The notes: generated by a model from the sequence alone, not told the origin. A DNA stretch of 64,000 nt from Bacteroidota bacterium (GCA_013112545.1 JABFGJ010000004.1:237026-301025); one strand, 5' to 3'; counted from the first letter of the stretch, positions 38,774 through 48,234 are shown. Numbers and translations: made by a program.

Positions 38774-39220
38774 TTAGTCGGAGCCGACTACTCGATTAGC
38801 AGTAGTTTTTTTTATAGTCATTAATATTATTTCGCCTATAAATAAAAGTAAAATTAGAATAAGTCCAATTTTTGTTGATTCTGTTTTAAATCTATGGTTA
38901 GGGAAGTTAACATTAATGTATTCAAAGTGAACAATATATGATAAAATAAAAAGAAATTTTGAGATAATTCCACCGACAAATGGAATAACAGTCAAGTAAG
39001 CAACTGTTTTATATTTTTCATTCTTTATTAACTTATTAATCATGTTGTGTAGTAAAAGTCCAATTATTACCAAATTAAATAAAGTCCATAATATAAAGAA
39101 AGTCTGACCGGGCAATTCTGAAAGGGCTAAAGGAAATAGAAAAGCAGTTCCTTTAGTCAAAATAATAGCCGCTATTGCTTGTATAAACATGTGAATGAAC
39201 CCAATTCTTAGAAAATTCAT
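38774..39220 (-). CDS. Hypothetical membrane protein
   Basis: The 148-residue product has four hydrophobic segments ('IGFIHMFIQAIAAIILTKGTAFLFPLAL', 'TFFILWTLFNLVIIGLLLHNMI', 'TVAYLTVIPFVGGIISKFLFILSYIVHF', 'IGLILILLLFIGEIILMTI'). I do not recognise the family. The last eight codons (ANRVVGSD) and the stop are written by a repeat (38776-38798) that resembles a group II intron 3' end, so the native C-terminus may have been replaced. It overlaps the next gene upstream by 4 bases. Confidence 0.68.
   Translation of the reverse strand: MNFLRIGFIHMFIQAIAAIILTKGTAFLFPLALSELPGQTFFILWTLFNLVIIGLLLHNMINKLIKNEKYKTVAYLTVIPFVGGIISKFLFILSYIVHFEYINVNFPNHRFKTESTKIGLILILLLFIGEIILMTIKKTTANRVVGSD
38776..38798 (+). 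repeat. Group II intron 3'-end-like repeat
   Basis: AGTCGGAGCCGACTACTCGATTA matches the 3' end of the intron at the window edge (minus strand AGTCGGAGCCATCTACTCGATTA) and that of the relic at 6558-6580 (AGTCGGAGTTATCTACTCGATTG). No reverse transcriptase or domain V lies next to it. Confidence 0.5.
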
Positions 39221-39489
39221 ACTGATAATTTAAAGTAAGTTAATGTCAAACTTAGTATTACAGCATAGGAAAATCCAAGTAGGTTTATAATGACAAACTT
39301 TCTTTCACCTTTTAATAGGTCATAGATTGAAGTTCCGATTAAGAGATTGATTAAGAAACTAAAGGGCACTAGCATATATCCAAACCCCATTGGTCCACCA
39401 TCAATTGCTGTCAAATAAATAGTTGTGGGCAAATAATAAAGATTTGCTAAGAGATTCAAGTAAAGAATATTTTTATAAGTCAGTTTCAT
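39217..39489 (-). CDS. Hypothetical membrane protein
   Basis: The 90-residue product has three hydrophobic segments ('ILYLNLLANLYYLPTTIYLT', 'FGYMLVPFSFLINLLIGTSIYDLL', 'FVIINLLGFSYAVILSLTLTYF'). I do not recognise it. The ATGA overlap with the downstream 148-residue membrane gene suggests that both are made together. It has no recognisable relatives in this window. Confidence 0.62.
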   Translation of the reverse strand: MKLTYKNILYLNLLANLYYLPTTIYLTAIDGGPMGFGYMLVPFSFLINLLIGTSIYDLLKGERKFVIINLLGFSYAVILSLTLTYFKLSV

Positions 39490-39616
39490 TCAATTCCAAA
39501 AACACCCAAACTAAGCGAAATTACCCTTATCTTCAAATGCCATATTTAAACCAAATATAAGGTATCTAAGGGATTATATTTAAATCAAGCTAAATTTAAG
39601 AGCAGTTGTAAATCCC

Positions 39617-42256
39617 TTAAAACTTCAAACTCAACCTAAATCCGGTAGAATTGTGTTTGTTATCTATAAAACTGACAAAGGTTTCTATATTCATAAACAA
39701 CAGTATTTTATTGATCGAATAACCAAATTCATAAAAATGCCGCTCTTGTTCGGTGTATAAATAATTGAAATGCAGGTCTTCGGTCAATGCGGTTTGGTTT
39801 AATAGGGGGAGTCGTTTCAACAATAGCGCATTGTCTTCTACCGAAAAATGCCCTTCCAGAAAATAGTCGTTTGAGTTGAAGGCATAATAATCCAACAATC
39901 GGAAAGAATAAGTATCGTTTTTGCCAGCAATGTAAAATGGCGTGGTGTTAAAGCTTTTATAATCTGCAAAATAACTTGCTCGGTGATTTAAAAATTTGCC
40001 AAGGCTTGCAGAATAACTGATTTTATCAATCAAGTTTACTTTTCTAGCTTGCTGCACCGTAAACTCAAGCAATTCGTATTTGCTTTCACTGCCATAAATT
40101 CCTGCAATTCCTTGATTGTATTTTAAGCTAAATGTTGGGTTTTCGCTATCTAAAACAGTCTTAACTCCTCGTATCATGCGATAACGTTGCTTGGGTGTAA
40201 AATTTAATTCGGCTTGCAGTTTAAATGCCTGATGACTAGCTAAGTTTTTTGTATAGAGATAATTATCAATATGCTCTGGAGAATTGTTTGTATATGATTT
40301 TTTTCGAGGGCCTAATAAACTCAAACTGCTGTTGTTTTGCTTTTGAGTTCTGTTTTCATAAGTAAAACCGGCAACAAGCTGTAATCCATTTTTTAGATCA
40401 ACTTGATGTGCTAGATGCAGAAATTCTTTCTGATAAATTTTGCTGTAATTTTCTTTAAACAAAAGCGAAGAAACGGTATTTATTAAAGGGGGAATGGCTT
40501 GCTTATGATTAAAATCTTCGCTCACTTTTCCGATATCTAAAATAAAACCAGCTCGTTTTTTTCCATGGTAAATAGAATTAAAATTCAACTCTTTATTCAA
40601 GCCTGGACGGGCGAGCAAAAATTCTATTCTCGGCTCAAATTGTATGTATTTTCCCTTGTCAAAATAGTATTGATAATTAAACATGGTTTTGTCGATCACT
40701 ATTCCGTCAACGGTATTGAAGTTTAACCTCAATTGCCTAAAAAGACCTGGAAGTTTTAAAAGCGAATTTTTGTTTTTGGTTTTTACATAGCCATTAAATA
40801 AAAACAGATTTCCGATAAAACGCCGTTCTTTATTAATGATGGTGTCACCATTTATAATTAGGTTTAGCGAATCTCGAGAAACGTAAATATTTGATTCTTC
40901 TTTAGATAGCGGAATTTTTCTGATTTTATTCCAAATGCTGTCTTTGGTTACAAAAGCAGAATCATCATATTCGATTTTATGGTTACGGACAACCTCAAAT
41001 TCTTCTTTTTGCTCGCTTTTGGCCTTTCCTTCTTGCTCTTGCTTTTTTATCAGTCGAACTAATTTTAGGGCTTCTCTTTTATTAATCTCTTCTTTATGGA
41101 TTAATTCTCCAATTTTTTGCTCGGTTTTACTCGCTTTTTCTCCTTCTTTTATTTGATATGTTTCTTCTACAATTGCCTCTATGTCTGCCTTTTTTTGTTT
41201 TAAAGAGGTTCTAATTTTTTCATCAATTACAGAGTCAGTTTTTAAAACTATGTTGCTTAAAGATGCCAAGTATTGAAAATGTACTTTAAAGCCCAAGAGT
41301 TTAGTTTCCACTCGAATATCGTGGTTAATTGGCATCCAAGCATTTGGTTTTATTTCAGAATAAATTTGTTTGTACGATACATCAATTAATTGCTGTTTAA
41401 AACTGACATCAATGCTGTTTAGATTCCAAGTCTTGTCATTGATGTAGATGATACCTTTCATTAAATCGGTTCCTTCACGTTTAGGAATGATCTTTATTTT
41501 ATTGACAATAACTCCATTTTCTAAAAAGGAATTGATAAACTCAAAATCGTAAACAGAAAAAGCATTTTTGCTAAGTGGAGAAACTAGGGTAGGGCCACCC
41601 AAATTATAAAAACTCAAATTAATATAAGACGAACCAGTTTTCATGGTATCATTATCGCCAGTCTTTACATGTTTTATCTGCTCTTTTACTTCGTTGGGAT
41701 AGGTGTATGAGTAATGCAACATTGTTTCATAAATGTTGCCCACTTTCATTTCCCTTAGGTCTTCCTCTTTTACCATTTTTTCTATCAGGTAGGGAATATC
41801 GTCCACATCATAAAAACTGCGTACATAAATATCACACTCGTAGGCTTTGATTTGTTTTTTATAATACTGAGCCATTACTATGGCTTTTCGAATAATGTTA
41901 AAAGCTGGGTCTTCATTGTTGGAACCAATTGTAACTTCTTGCAGTTTATATGCTTTGGTATTTAAAATAATGTTTCGTTCCAATTTTTTTCCAGTTAAAT
42001 GTATTGGAATTTTAATTGCTTGATAACCGATGCATTGCACAATTAATTCGTTTTCGCCACAAGGCAAACTCAAATGATAATCGCCATCGATATTGGCCAT
42101 ACTACCTGTAGAAAGAGAGGGAATATAAATGCTGCTAAACGGAACAACTTCTCCTTTTTCGTTTAAAACCTTGCCATAGATTTCACATTTCTCTTGTGCG
42201 AGAATGGTAAAAGGAATTAACATTAAAAGAAAACAAAAAAGTAGGGATTTTGTCAT
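39617..42256 (-). CDS. DUF5686 outer-membrane protein with carboxypeptidase-regulatory-like domain
   Basis: A signal peptide (MTKSLLFCFLLMLIPFTILAQ) is followed by a CarboxypepD_reg-like domain at about 24-110 ('EIYGKVLNEKGEVVPFSSIYIPSLSTGSMANIDGDYHLSLPCGENELIVQCIGYQ'). The DUF5686 region follows ('AFNIIRKAIVMAQYYKKQIKAYECDIYVRSFYDV'), then a charged, Lys/Glu-rich stretch at about 365-430, and a C-terminal barrel ('TFVSFIDNKHNSTGFRLSLKF'). It is a Bacteroidota outer-membrane protein of unknown role, sometimes next to TonB-dependent uptake genes. It stands alone here. Confidence 0.88.
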   Translation of the reverse strand: MTKSLLFCFLLMLIPFTILAQEKCEIYGKVLNEKGEVVPFSSIYIPSLSTGSMANIDGDYHLSLPCGENELIVQCIGYQAIKIPIHLTGKKLERNIILNTKAYKLQEVTIGSNNEDPAFNIIRKAIVMAQYYKKQIKAYECDIYVRSFYDVDDIPYLIEKMVKEEDLREMKVGNIYETMLHYSYTYPNEVKEQIKHVKTGDNDTMKTGSSYINLSFYNLGGPTLVSPLSKNAFSVYDFEFINSFLENGVIVNKIKIIPKREGTDLMKGIIYINDKTWNLNSIDVSFKQQLIDVSYKQIYSEIKPNAWMPINHDIRVETKLLGFKVHFQYLASLSNIVLKTDSVIDEKIRTSLKQKKADIEAIVEETYQIKEGEKASKTEQKIGELIHKEEINKREALKLVRLIKKQEQEGKAKSEQKEEFEVVRNHKIEYDDSAFVTKDSIWNKIRKIPLSKEESNIYVSRDSLNLIINGDTIINKERRFIGNLFLFNGYVKTKNKNSLLKLPGLFRQLRLNFNTVDGIVIDKTMFNYQYYFDKGKYIQFEPRIEFLLARPGLNKELNFNSIYHGKKRAGFILDIGKVSEDFNHKQAIPPLINTVSSLLFKENYSKIYQKEFLHLAHQVDLKNGLQLVAGFTYENRTQKQNNSSLSLLGPRKKSYTNNSPEHIDNYLYTKNLASHQAFKLQAELNFTPKQRYRMIRGVKTVLDSENPTFSLKYNQGIAGIYGSESKYELLEFTVQQARKVNLIDKISYSASLGKFLNHRASYFADYKSFNTTPFYIAGKNDTYSFRLLDYYAFNSNDYFLEGHFSVEDNALLLKRLPLLNQTALTEDLHFNYLYTEQERHFYEFGYSINKILLFMNIETFVSFIDNKHNSTGFRLSLKF

Positions 42257-42455
42257 GTTGTTGTTTCAATAATTCATTGACGAATAGTGTTAGCTAAATG
42301 TTACTGCATTCAATTTATTTTAATAAAATCTATCAAGGATGTAAAAATGCAGTTTTTTTAAGATTAATAAACTCCTCAGCTTGAATTAATAATTAAGGCT
42401 ATGTAAAACCTATAAAAAGCATTATCATTGCAAATTGGATTAAAGCAAAAAATCT

Positions 42456-42941
42456 ATGATTCGATCGTTTCAAAAAGAAGATACTGGGCAATTATTAGAA
42501 ATTTACAATCACTATGTCAAGACAAGCATTTCAACTTTAGATATTGACGAAGTGAACCTTGAAACCTTTTCTAAGGAGATGGAACGTATCGCAAGCCGAT
42601 ATCCCTTTATCGTTTACACCAAAGGCAAACAAGTATTGGCTTATGCCTATGTGAACCTGTGGAAAGCAAAACAAGGATATGACAAAACGGTTGAAAGTAC
42701 CGTTTATATTCACGAAAGTTTAGTTGGTCAAGGAATTGGCACTTTAATGTATCGACATTTAAATAAGATATTAAAAACAAAAGGATATCAATGTGTTATA
42801 GCTTGTTTGTCATTACCCAATGCCATTAGCGTGGCTTTGCACGAAAAAATTGGATTTAATAAAGTAGCTCATTTTCCTGGTATTGCAGTAAAGTTTGACA
42901 AAAAAATTGACGTTGGATACTGGCAATTAGATATTGTTTAA
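42456..42941 (+). CDS. GNAT-family N-acetyltransferase
   Basis: The 161-residue enzyme resembles phosphinothricin-type acetyltransferases: 'IYNHYVKTSISTLDIDEVNLETF' near 18-40, 'YAYVNLWKAKQGYDKTVESTVYIHESLVGQGIGTLMYRHL' with the acetyl-CoA loop QGIGT, and 'HEKIGFNKVAHFPGIAVKF'. It would acetylate an amine of a small molecule, perhaps an amino acid or antibiotic. The gene is followed 3 bases later by a LysE-type exporter, so both may handle the same metabolite. Confidence 0.9.
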   Translation: MIRSFQKEDTGQLLEIYNHYVKTSISTLDIDEVNLETFSKEMERIASRYPFIVYTKGKQVLAYAYVNLWKAKQGYDKTVESTVYIHESLVGQGIGTLMYRHLNKILKTKGYQCVIACLSLPNAISVALHEKIGFNKVAHFPGIAVKFDKKIDVGYWQLDIV

Positions 42942-42944
42942 TGA

Positions 42945-43568
42945 ATGGAACTAAGCACTTTATTCGCTTTTGCTTTAGCCTCCTTTTTTATGGCATTAAT
43001 GCCAGGCCCCGATAATATTTACGTGATAACTGAAAGCATTTCCAAAGGGTTTAAAAATGGAATATTACTTTCTTTTGGATTAAATTCTGGTGTATTAGTT
43101 CATACTTTGGCCGCAGCAACTGGCCTTTCACTGATTTTAAAACAATCGGAATTAGCCTTTTTAGTGATGCAGTATTTGGGGGCTCTGTATTTGCTTTATA
43201 TGGCTTGGGGTGCATATAAAGAACAAGCCTTGACGCTTGAAGCAGAACAAAATTTGCAAACGAGTAGCCAGATAAAAGTATTTAGAACTGGGTTTTTAAT
43301 GAATGTGCTTAACCCAAAAGTATCTTTGTTTTTTATTGCTTTTTTACCACAATTTGTCAATACGAATTCTAGTATTCGAGTTTCTATGCAAATGATAAGT
43401 TTGGGCTTCATTTTTATGCTGATTGGATTTCTAACCTTCAGCACTTTGGCAGTTTTAGCAGCTCAACTAAGAAAACCATTGTCGAGCCCGCTTTTTTGGA
43501 AAGTTATTAAATGGACAAAAGTTATCGTATTGCTTAGCTTAAGCGCCTATTTAATACTCAATAATTAA
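42945..43568 (+). CDS. LysE-family amino-acid exporter
   Basis: Six membrane segments in 207 residues begin with the family signature 'LASFFMALMPGPDNIYVITESISKGFKNGILLSFGLNSGVLVHTLAAATGLSLIL' and include 'FRTGFLMNVLNPKVSLFFIAFLPQFVN'. It would export an amino acid or homoserine lactone-type molecule. It follows the acetyltransferase gene by 3 bases. Its stop overlaps the stop of the convergent cdaA gene by 4 bases. Confidence 0.92.
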   Translation: MELSTLFAFALASFFMALMPGPDNIYVITESISKGFKNGILLSFGLNSGVLVHTLAAATGLSLILKQSELAFLVMQYLGALYLLYMAWGAYKEQALTLEAEQNLQTSSQIKVFRTGFLMNVLNPKVSLFFIAFLPQFVNTNSSIRVSMQMISLGFIFMLIGFLTFSTLAVLAAQLRKPLSSPLFWKVIKWTKVIVLLSLSAYLILNN

Positions 43569-44374
43569 TTGATATTAAAATGAATTTCCATTCGTTTTTG
43601 CAGCTGTTCTGTTGTTAGATTGTTTTCAAGAATACCATTTTCAGCAATGGAAATTTTACCAGTTTCTTCAGATACTACAATTGCAAAAGAAGCAGTGTTT
43701 TCTGTTATTCCGATTGCAGCGCGATGTCTTAAACCATAATTGCCAGGTATATCAGGATTGTCTGAAATTGGCAAAATGCACCTAGCCGCTTTAATTCTAT
43801 TTTCAAAAATGATGACTCCACCATCGTGAAGTGGACTATTTTTAAAAAAAATGGCTTCTAAAATAGCGCTTGATAATTTTGCGTCAATTTGCTCACCAGT
43901 AGAAGCATGGTAACGTAATTCGCTACCGCTTGCTATTACGATCAAAGCTCCTGTTTTGGTTTTAGCCATGTTGTAGCATGCCTTGATGATTGCATTTTGA
44001 TTTAAAGCCTCTACATGCTCATCATTTTTTGTCCAATTGATAATTTTTTTGATAAATCCTGGTCCGGCAACTGAGCTTTGGGAACCAACCAATAATAAAA
44101 ACCGCCTAATCTCTTGTTGAAAAACGATAATTAAAGCCAAAACCCCAACCCCTATAAACTGGCCTAAAATCTCAGAAAGCAATTCCATTTGCATAGCAGA
44201 AACCAACTTCCAAAACAAATAAATGGATAAAATCCCAATAAAAATGCGAATAGCTACTGTGCCTTTAATTAGCTTGTATAATTGAAAAATAAGGATGGCA
44301 ACCAATAAAATATCAACGACATCTAGCCATCGGATAGAAATAAAAGCTATAGGTAGTTGTAAGGTGTTCCACAT
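43565..44374 (-). CDS. cdaA: Diadenylate cyclase CdaA
   Basis: Three N-terminal membrane helices (about 15-85) precede a DisA_N cyclase domain: 'ALIVIASGSELRYHASTGEQIDAKLSSAILEAIFFKNSPLHDGGVIIFENRIKAARCILPISDNPDIPGNYGLRHRAAIGITE'. The two catalytic motifs are DGG (usually DGA) and RHRAA. It makes c-di-AMP from two ATP. It follows folP by 12 bases, an arrangement common in Bacteroidota. No phosphodiesterase gene is in this window. Confidence 0.92.
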   Translation of the reverse strand: MWNTLQLPIAFISIRWLDVVDILLVAILIFQLYKLIKGTVAIRIFIGILSIYLFWKLVSAMQMELLSEILGQFIGVGVLALIIVFQQEIRRFLLLVGSQSSVAGPGFIKKIINWTKNDEHVEALNQNAIIKACYNMAKTKTGALIVIASGSELRYHASTGEQIDAKLSSAILEAIFFKNSPLHDGGVIIFENRIKAARCILPISDNPDIPGNYGLRHRAAIGITENTASFAIVVSEETGKISIAENGILENNLTTEQLQKRMEIHFNIN

Positions 44375-44386
44375 AATTCAACAATA

Positions 44387-45253
44387 TTACTGCTTTTGCA
44401 CAAAGTCAACAATACTTATTGCTTCTTTTGCTGCTTTTACATCGTGAACCCTTAAAATATTTGCGCCGTTCATCAAAGCTATGGTATTGGCAACAGTTGT
44501 TCCATTCAAGGCCTCTTTTACATTGGAATCGACCAGTTGTTGTATCATTTTTTTTCGACTAAAACCAACAAGTATAGGACAATTTAAGTTTTTGAAATGG
44601 CTTAACTCTTTCAACAATTGATAATTATGATTAAGGTTTTTGCCAAAACCAAAACCGGGGTCCACAATGATGTCCTGAACACCCATTGCCCTTAGCTGAA
44701 TAATTTTTTGATGCAAGAATGAATAAATTTCGGTAACAACATTTTGGTAATTTGGCTTGATTTGCATGCTTTGAGGGTTTCCTTGCATGTGCATCAAAAG
44801 GTAAGGAATTTTATTTTTTGCTACCACTTCAAAAAGTTTCTTGTCAAACTCTCCTCCAGAAATGTCATTGATGATTGAAGCTCCCATTTCAAAAGCTTGC
44901 AATGCTACATCTGCACGAAAAGTATCAACAGAGATAATGGCACTAGGAAAGTTTTTCTTGATTTCTTTTAAAGCAGGTATCAATCGGTTTATTTCTTCTG
45001 ATTGACTAATTTGATCGGCTCCAGGTCTGCTAGAAAATGCGCCAACATCAATAATATCAGCACCTTCATTTATCATACTTTCTACCCGATTTAGAATAGA
45101 CTTTAAACTATTTAACTCGCCTCCATCGTAAAATGAGTCGGGAGTAAGATTTAAAATTCCCATCACTTTTGCTGTGGAAAAGTCCATCAAAAAGCCTTGT
45201 AAATTGATGGATAAATTCTTTTGAAAAAGGCTACTTTCGTTTTGTGTAAGCAT
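44387..45253 (-). CDS. folP: Dihydropteroate synthase
   Basis: The 288-residue TIM barrel has all signatures: 'KVMGILNLTPDSFYDGGEL' (pterin-site start), 'GADIIDVGAFSSRPGADQIS', 'ISVDTFRADVALQAFEMGASIINDISGGEFD', 'YLLMHMQGNPQSMQ', 'IIVDPGFGFGKNLNHNYQLL' and 'ILVGFSRKKMIQQL'. It condenses p-aminobenzoate with dihydropterin pyrophosphate, and is the sulfonamide target. It is divergent from the DUF1599 gene, with a 23-base gap. Confidence 0.95.
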   Translation of the reverse strand: MLTQNESSLFQKNLSINLQGFLMDFSTAKVMGILNLTPDSFYDGGELNSLKSILNRVESMINEGADIIDVGAFSSRPGADQISQSEEINRLIPALKEIKKNFPSAIISVDTFRADVALQAFEMGASIINDISGGEFDKKLFEVVAKNKIPYLLMHMQGNPQSMQIKPNYQNVVTEIYSFLHQKIIQLRAMGVQDIIVDPGFGFGKNLNHNYQLLKELSHFKNLNCPILVGFSRKKMIQQLVDSNVKEALNGTTVANTIALMNGANILRVHDVKAAKEAISIVDFVQKQ

Positions 45254-45276
45254 GATTCAAAAATAATATAAAAAGC

Positions 45277-45819
45277 ATGGAGAATACTTCTGAACAATTC
45301 GATAAAGCAGTTAAAATTTGTAGAGAAATTTTTGAAAAAAAAATGACTGATTATGGTAGCGCTTGGCGAGTACTAAGAACAAGTTCCTTAACCGACCAAT
45401 TGTATATAAAAGCAAAAAGGATAAGAAGTTTAGAAGAAAAAGGAATGAGTCGAGTTGATGAAGGGATAGAGTCTGAGTTTATCGGCATTGTAAATTATTC
45501 GGTGATGGCCTTAGTTCAATTAGAAATGGGCTATAGCGAAGACTTAAACTTAGATGCAGAAATTGCTTTATCTCATTATACGAAATACATCGCTACTGCA
45601 AAAGGTTTGATGGAAAACAAAAACCACGATTATGATGAAGCTTGGAGAGAAATGAGAGTTTCTTCTTTAACTGATTTAATACTTCAAAAACTTTTGAGGA
45701 TTAAGCAAATAGAAGACAATAAAGGGAAAACACTGATTTCAGAAGGCATAGACGCAAATTATTTAGACATGATAAATTATGCCGTTTTTGCTTTAATAAA
45801 ACTGGATGAAGCGGCTTAA
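45277..45819 (+). CDS. DUF1599 protein (nucleotide-modification-associated type)
   Basis: The 180 residues consist of two copies of one domain: 'KICREIFEKKMTDYGSAWRVLRTSSLTDQLYIKAKRIRSLEEKG' and 'ATAKGLMENKNHDYDEAWREMRVSSLTDLILQKLLRIKQIEDNKG'. Each copy carries the D-Y-(G/D)-x-A-W-R and SLTD patterns. The family is found beside folP in Bacteroidota and its function is unknown; the fold has been linked to nucleotide-processing proteins. It is divergent from folP. Confidence 0.88.
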   Translation: MENTSEQFDKAVKICREIFEKKMTDYGSAWRVLRTSSLTDQLYIKAKRIRSLEEKGMSRVDEGIESEFIGIVNYSVMALVQLEMGYSEDLNLDAEIALSHYTKYIATAKGLMENKNHDYDEAWREMRVSSLTDLILQKLLRIKQIEDNKGKTLISEGIDANYLDMINYAVFALIKLDEAA

Positions 45820-45889
45820 TTTGTTAAAAGGTGTTAGGAAAAGAAAAGCCGAAGTTATCCTTGTTATTTTTGATTAAAATTGATGAAAT

Positions 45890-47152
45890 ATGAATTATTT
45901 AGTAAAGATATCGCGCCTTTTAGTGGGCAATTTATTTATTTTTAGTGGAATCGTTAAAGCAAACGATCCTTTGGGCTTTAGTTATAAACTTGACGAATAT
46001 TTCGTTGAGTTTGGAATGACTTGGTCTTGGTTGCACGATATACTAGTGCCTTTAGCAACTTTTTTAGTTGTTATTGAAATTGTACTTGGAGTAGCGGTTT
46101 TGGTAGGCTATCGAATGAAAGAAGTTTCATGGTCCTTACTATTGATGATCGTCTTTTTTACCTTTTTAACAGGTGCTTCTGCCATTTTTGAAATCGTCCG
46201 TTCTTGTGGTTGCTTTGGCGATGCAATCCCTTTAACCCCTTGGGATTCATTTGTGAAAGATCTGATTTTACTGTTTTTTATTTTGATTATTTTCATCAAG
46301 AGAAACAGCATACAGCCTTTTGAAGATAAAAAAATGGATGCACTGTTTTTAGTTATTTCATCCTTGATTATGGTTCCGTTATCCATCATGCTCGATTGGT
46401 GGGCTCCTTTCACTTTTACATTTGGAATTTTAGCAGTTGGATTAGTCCTAAAGCAGTTTATGGCAAATAAGGCAGCAATGCTAAGTACGCTAGTTAGTTT
46501 AGTGGCATCCATTACTTTTTCGGTTTATGCTATCGAACATTTGCCTTTTGCCGACTTTAGACCTTATGCTATCAATAAAAATCTGCCTGAGCAAATGACC
46601 TTACCACCAAATGCAAAAGCTCCCATCTATGAAAACATCTTAACTTATAAAAACACAAAAACAGGTGAGGTGAAAGATTTCACAGGTATAGAGTATAATA
46701 ATTCTAGGGTTTGGGAAGATAAAGACTGGGAATGGCAAAACACAGAAAGTAAATTGATAGAAGCAGGAGATGAAGCAAAAATTACTGACTTAACCATTAT
46801 TACACATGATGATGAAGACATTACAGACCTTGTATTAGCAGAGGAAAATAGCTTGTGGATAGTTTGTTATGATCTATCATTAAGCAATGAGTCTAATTTA
46901 AAGCAAATCAATGATCTTGCTGTAAAAGCGAAGAAAAAAGGCATGACAGTTCATGGGTTTTCTTCAGCTGGAAGAGAACAAAAAGATGCGTTTATTAAAA
47001 AGAATAAATTGGATTTCGATTTCTTGATTACCGATGGCATTGTATTAAAAACAATGGTTCGTTCAAACCCGGGAATTATGCAATTGAAAAATGGAACAGT
47101 GGTTGGAAAGTGGCACGAAAATGACATCCCGACACTTGAAGAATTAAAATAA
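45890..47152 (+). CDS. BT_3928-type membrane protein (DoxX-like plus thioredoxin-like domain)
   Basis: Four DoxX-like helices at the start ('ISRLLVGNLFIFSGIVKANDPLGFSYKLDEYFVEFG' then 'ILVPLATFLVVIEIVLGVAVLVGY') end with the cysteine motif 'SCGCFGDAIPLTPWDSF' near 107-123. Four further helices lie at about 125-215, and a C-terminal thioredoxin-like fold covers about 270-415 ('NSLWIVCYDLSLSNESNLKQINDLAVKAKKKGMTVHGFSSA', ending 'PGIMQLKNGTVVGKWHENDIPTLEEL'). The thioredoxin-like part has no CxxC. It may be a membrane redox carrier. It is upstream of an ABC permease gene by 5 bases. Confidence 0.85.
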   Translation: MNYLVKISRLLVGNLFIFSGIVKANDPLGFSYKLDEYFVEFGMTWSWLHDILVPLATFLVVIEIVLGVAVLVGYRMKEVSWSLLLMIVFFTFLTGASAIFEIVRSCGCFGDAIPLTPWDSFVKDLILLFFILIIFIKRNSIQPFEDKKMDALFLVISSLIMVPLSIMLDWWAPFTFTFGILAVGLVLKQFMANKAAMLSTLVSLVASITFSVYAIEHLPFADFRPYAINKNLPEQMTLPPNAKAPIYENILTYKNTKTGEVKDFTGIEYNNSRVWEDKDWEWQNTESKLIEAGDEAKITDLTIITHDDEDITDLVLAEENSLWIVCYDLSLSNESNLKQINDLAVKAKKKGMTVHGFSSAGREQKDAFIKKNKLDFDFLITDGIVLKTMVRSNPGIMQLKNGTVVGKWHENDIPTLEELK

Positions 47153-47157
47153 AACAT

Positions 47158-48228
47158 TTGTTATCATTCATCATTAGAAGACTTAGTTATGGATTCCTCG
47201 TTTTACTGGGAGTTTTAACAGTCGTTTTTTTCATCTTTAATATTCTTCCAGGTGACCCTGCCCGCATGATGCTAGGGCAAAGGGCAGATCAAGAAGCAAT
47301 TGATGAAATCAACAGAGAGCTTGGATTAGATAAAAATCTATTTGCTCAATATATGTTGTATTTGAATGATTTATCACCGATTTCATATCATTCTAAAAAC
47401 GCACAAGACGCAAGTTATTATAGTGAGTCAAAATACGGTGGTTATTTGTTTTTAGAATTAGAGAACTCTGGAATAGCATTAAAAAGTCCATACCTTAGAA
47501 AATCCTACCAAACTAAAAAAAATGTCTCAAGTATTTTGTTTGAAAGTTTGCCAGAAACTGCCGTTTTAGCTGTTGCAGCTATTTTAATCGCCAGTTTTTT
47601 TGGGATTTTTTTAGGTTTGCTTTCAGCCTTGCAGAAAGATACGTGGATTGATCGCTTGTTGCTTTTCATTGCTACTTCGGGCATGGCTTTACCTTCCTTT
47701 TTTGTGGGTATTATTTTCGCATGGGTTTTTGGGTTTCTACTGTCCGATTACACTGGATTAAGCATGACTGGCAGCTTGTATGAAGTCGATGACTTAGGAA
47801 GGGGAGAATATATCAACTGGGCAAATTTGGTTTTACCTGCTCTTACTTTAGGGATTAGACCACTAGCAGTTGTCATTCAATTAAGTAGAAATTCTCTATT
47901 GGAAGTGTTATCAAAAGATTATATAAGAACGGCAAAAGCGAAAGGTTTGTCAAGTAGTAAGTTAATTTTTAAACACGCCATGCAAAATGCCTTGAACCCT
48001 GTAATAACCGCAATTTCAGGTATGTTCGCAAGCCTAATGGCGGGAGCTGTATTTGTAGAAATCATTTTTTCTTGGAAAGGAATCGGATGGGAAATCGTAA
48101 ATGCCCTAGAAAAATATGATTTGCCAATTGTAATGGGCTCGGTTTTAATAATTGCAGTTATTTTTGTTTGTATAAATATTATCGTCGATATACTTTATGG
48201 TGTATTAGACCCTAGAGTTAGAATTTAA
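47158..48228 (+). CDS. ABC transporter permease, OppB/DppB type
   Basis: The best start is TTG 47158, giving 'MLSFIIRRLSYGFLVLLGVLTVVFFIFNILPGDPARMMLGQRADQEAIDEINRELGLDKNL', the usual OppB/DppB N-terminus. A periplasmic insert at about 75-125 is longer than usual. The transport core is 'PETAVLAVAAILIASFFGIFLGLL', and the EAA-type loop is 'YIRTAKAKGLSSSKLIFKHAMQNALNPVITAIS'. It would import peptides or similar with partners not encoded here. It is followed 6 bases later by tpiA. Confidence 0.9.
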   Translation: MLSFIIRRLSYGFLVLLGVLTVVFFIFNILPGDPARMMLGQRADQEAIDEINRELGLDKNLFAQYMLYLNDLSPISYHSKNAQDASYYSESKYGGYLFLELENSGIALKSPYLRKSYQTKKNVSSILFESLPETAVLAVAAILIASFFGIFLGLLSALQKDTWIDRLLLFIATSGMALPSFFVGIIFAWVFGFLLSDYTGLSMTGSLYEVDDLGRGEYINWANLVLPALTLGIRPLAVVIQLSRNSLLEVLSKDYIRTAKAKGLSSSKLIFKHAMQNALNPVITAISGMFASLMAGAVFVEIIFSWKGIGWEIVNALEKYDLPIVMGSVLIIAVIFVCINIIVDILYGVLDPRVRI

Positions 48229-48234
48229 GAAATT

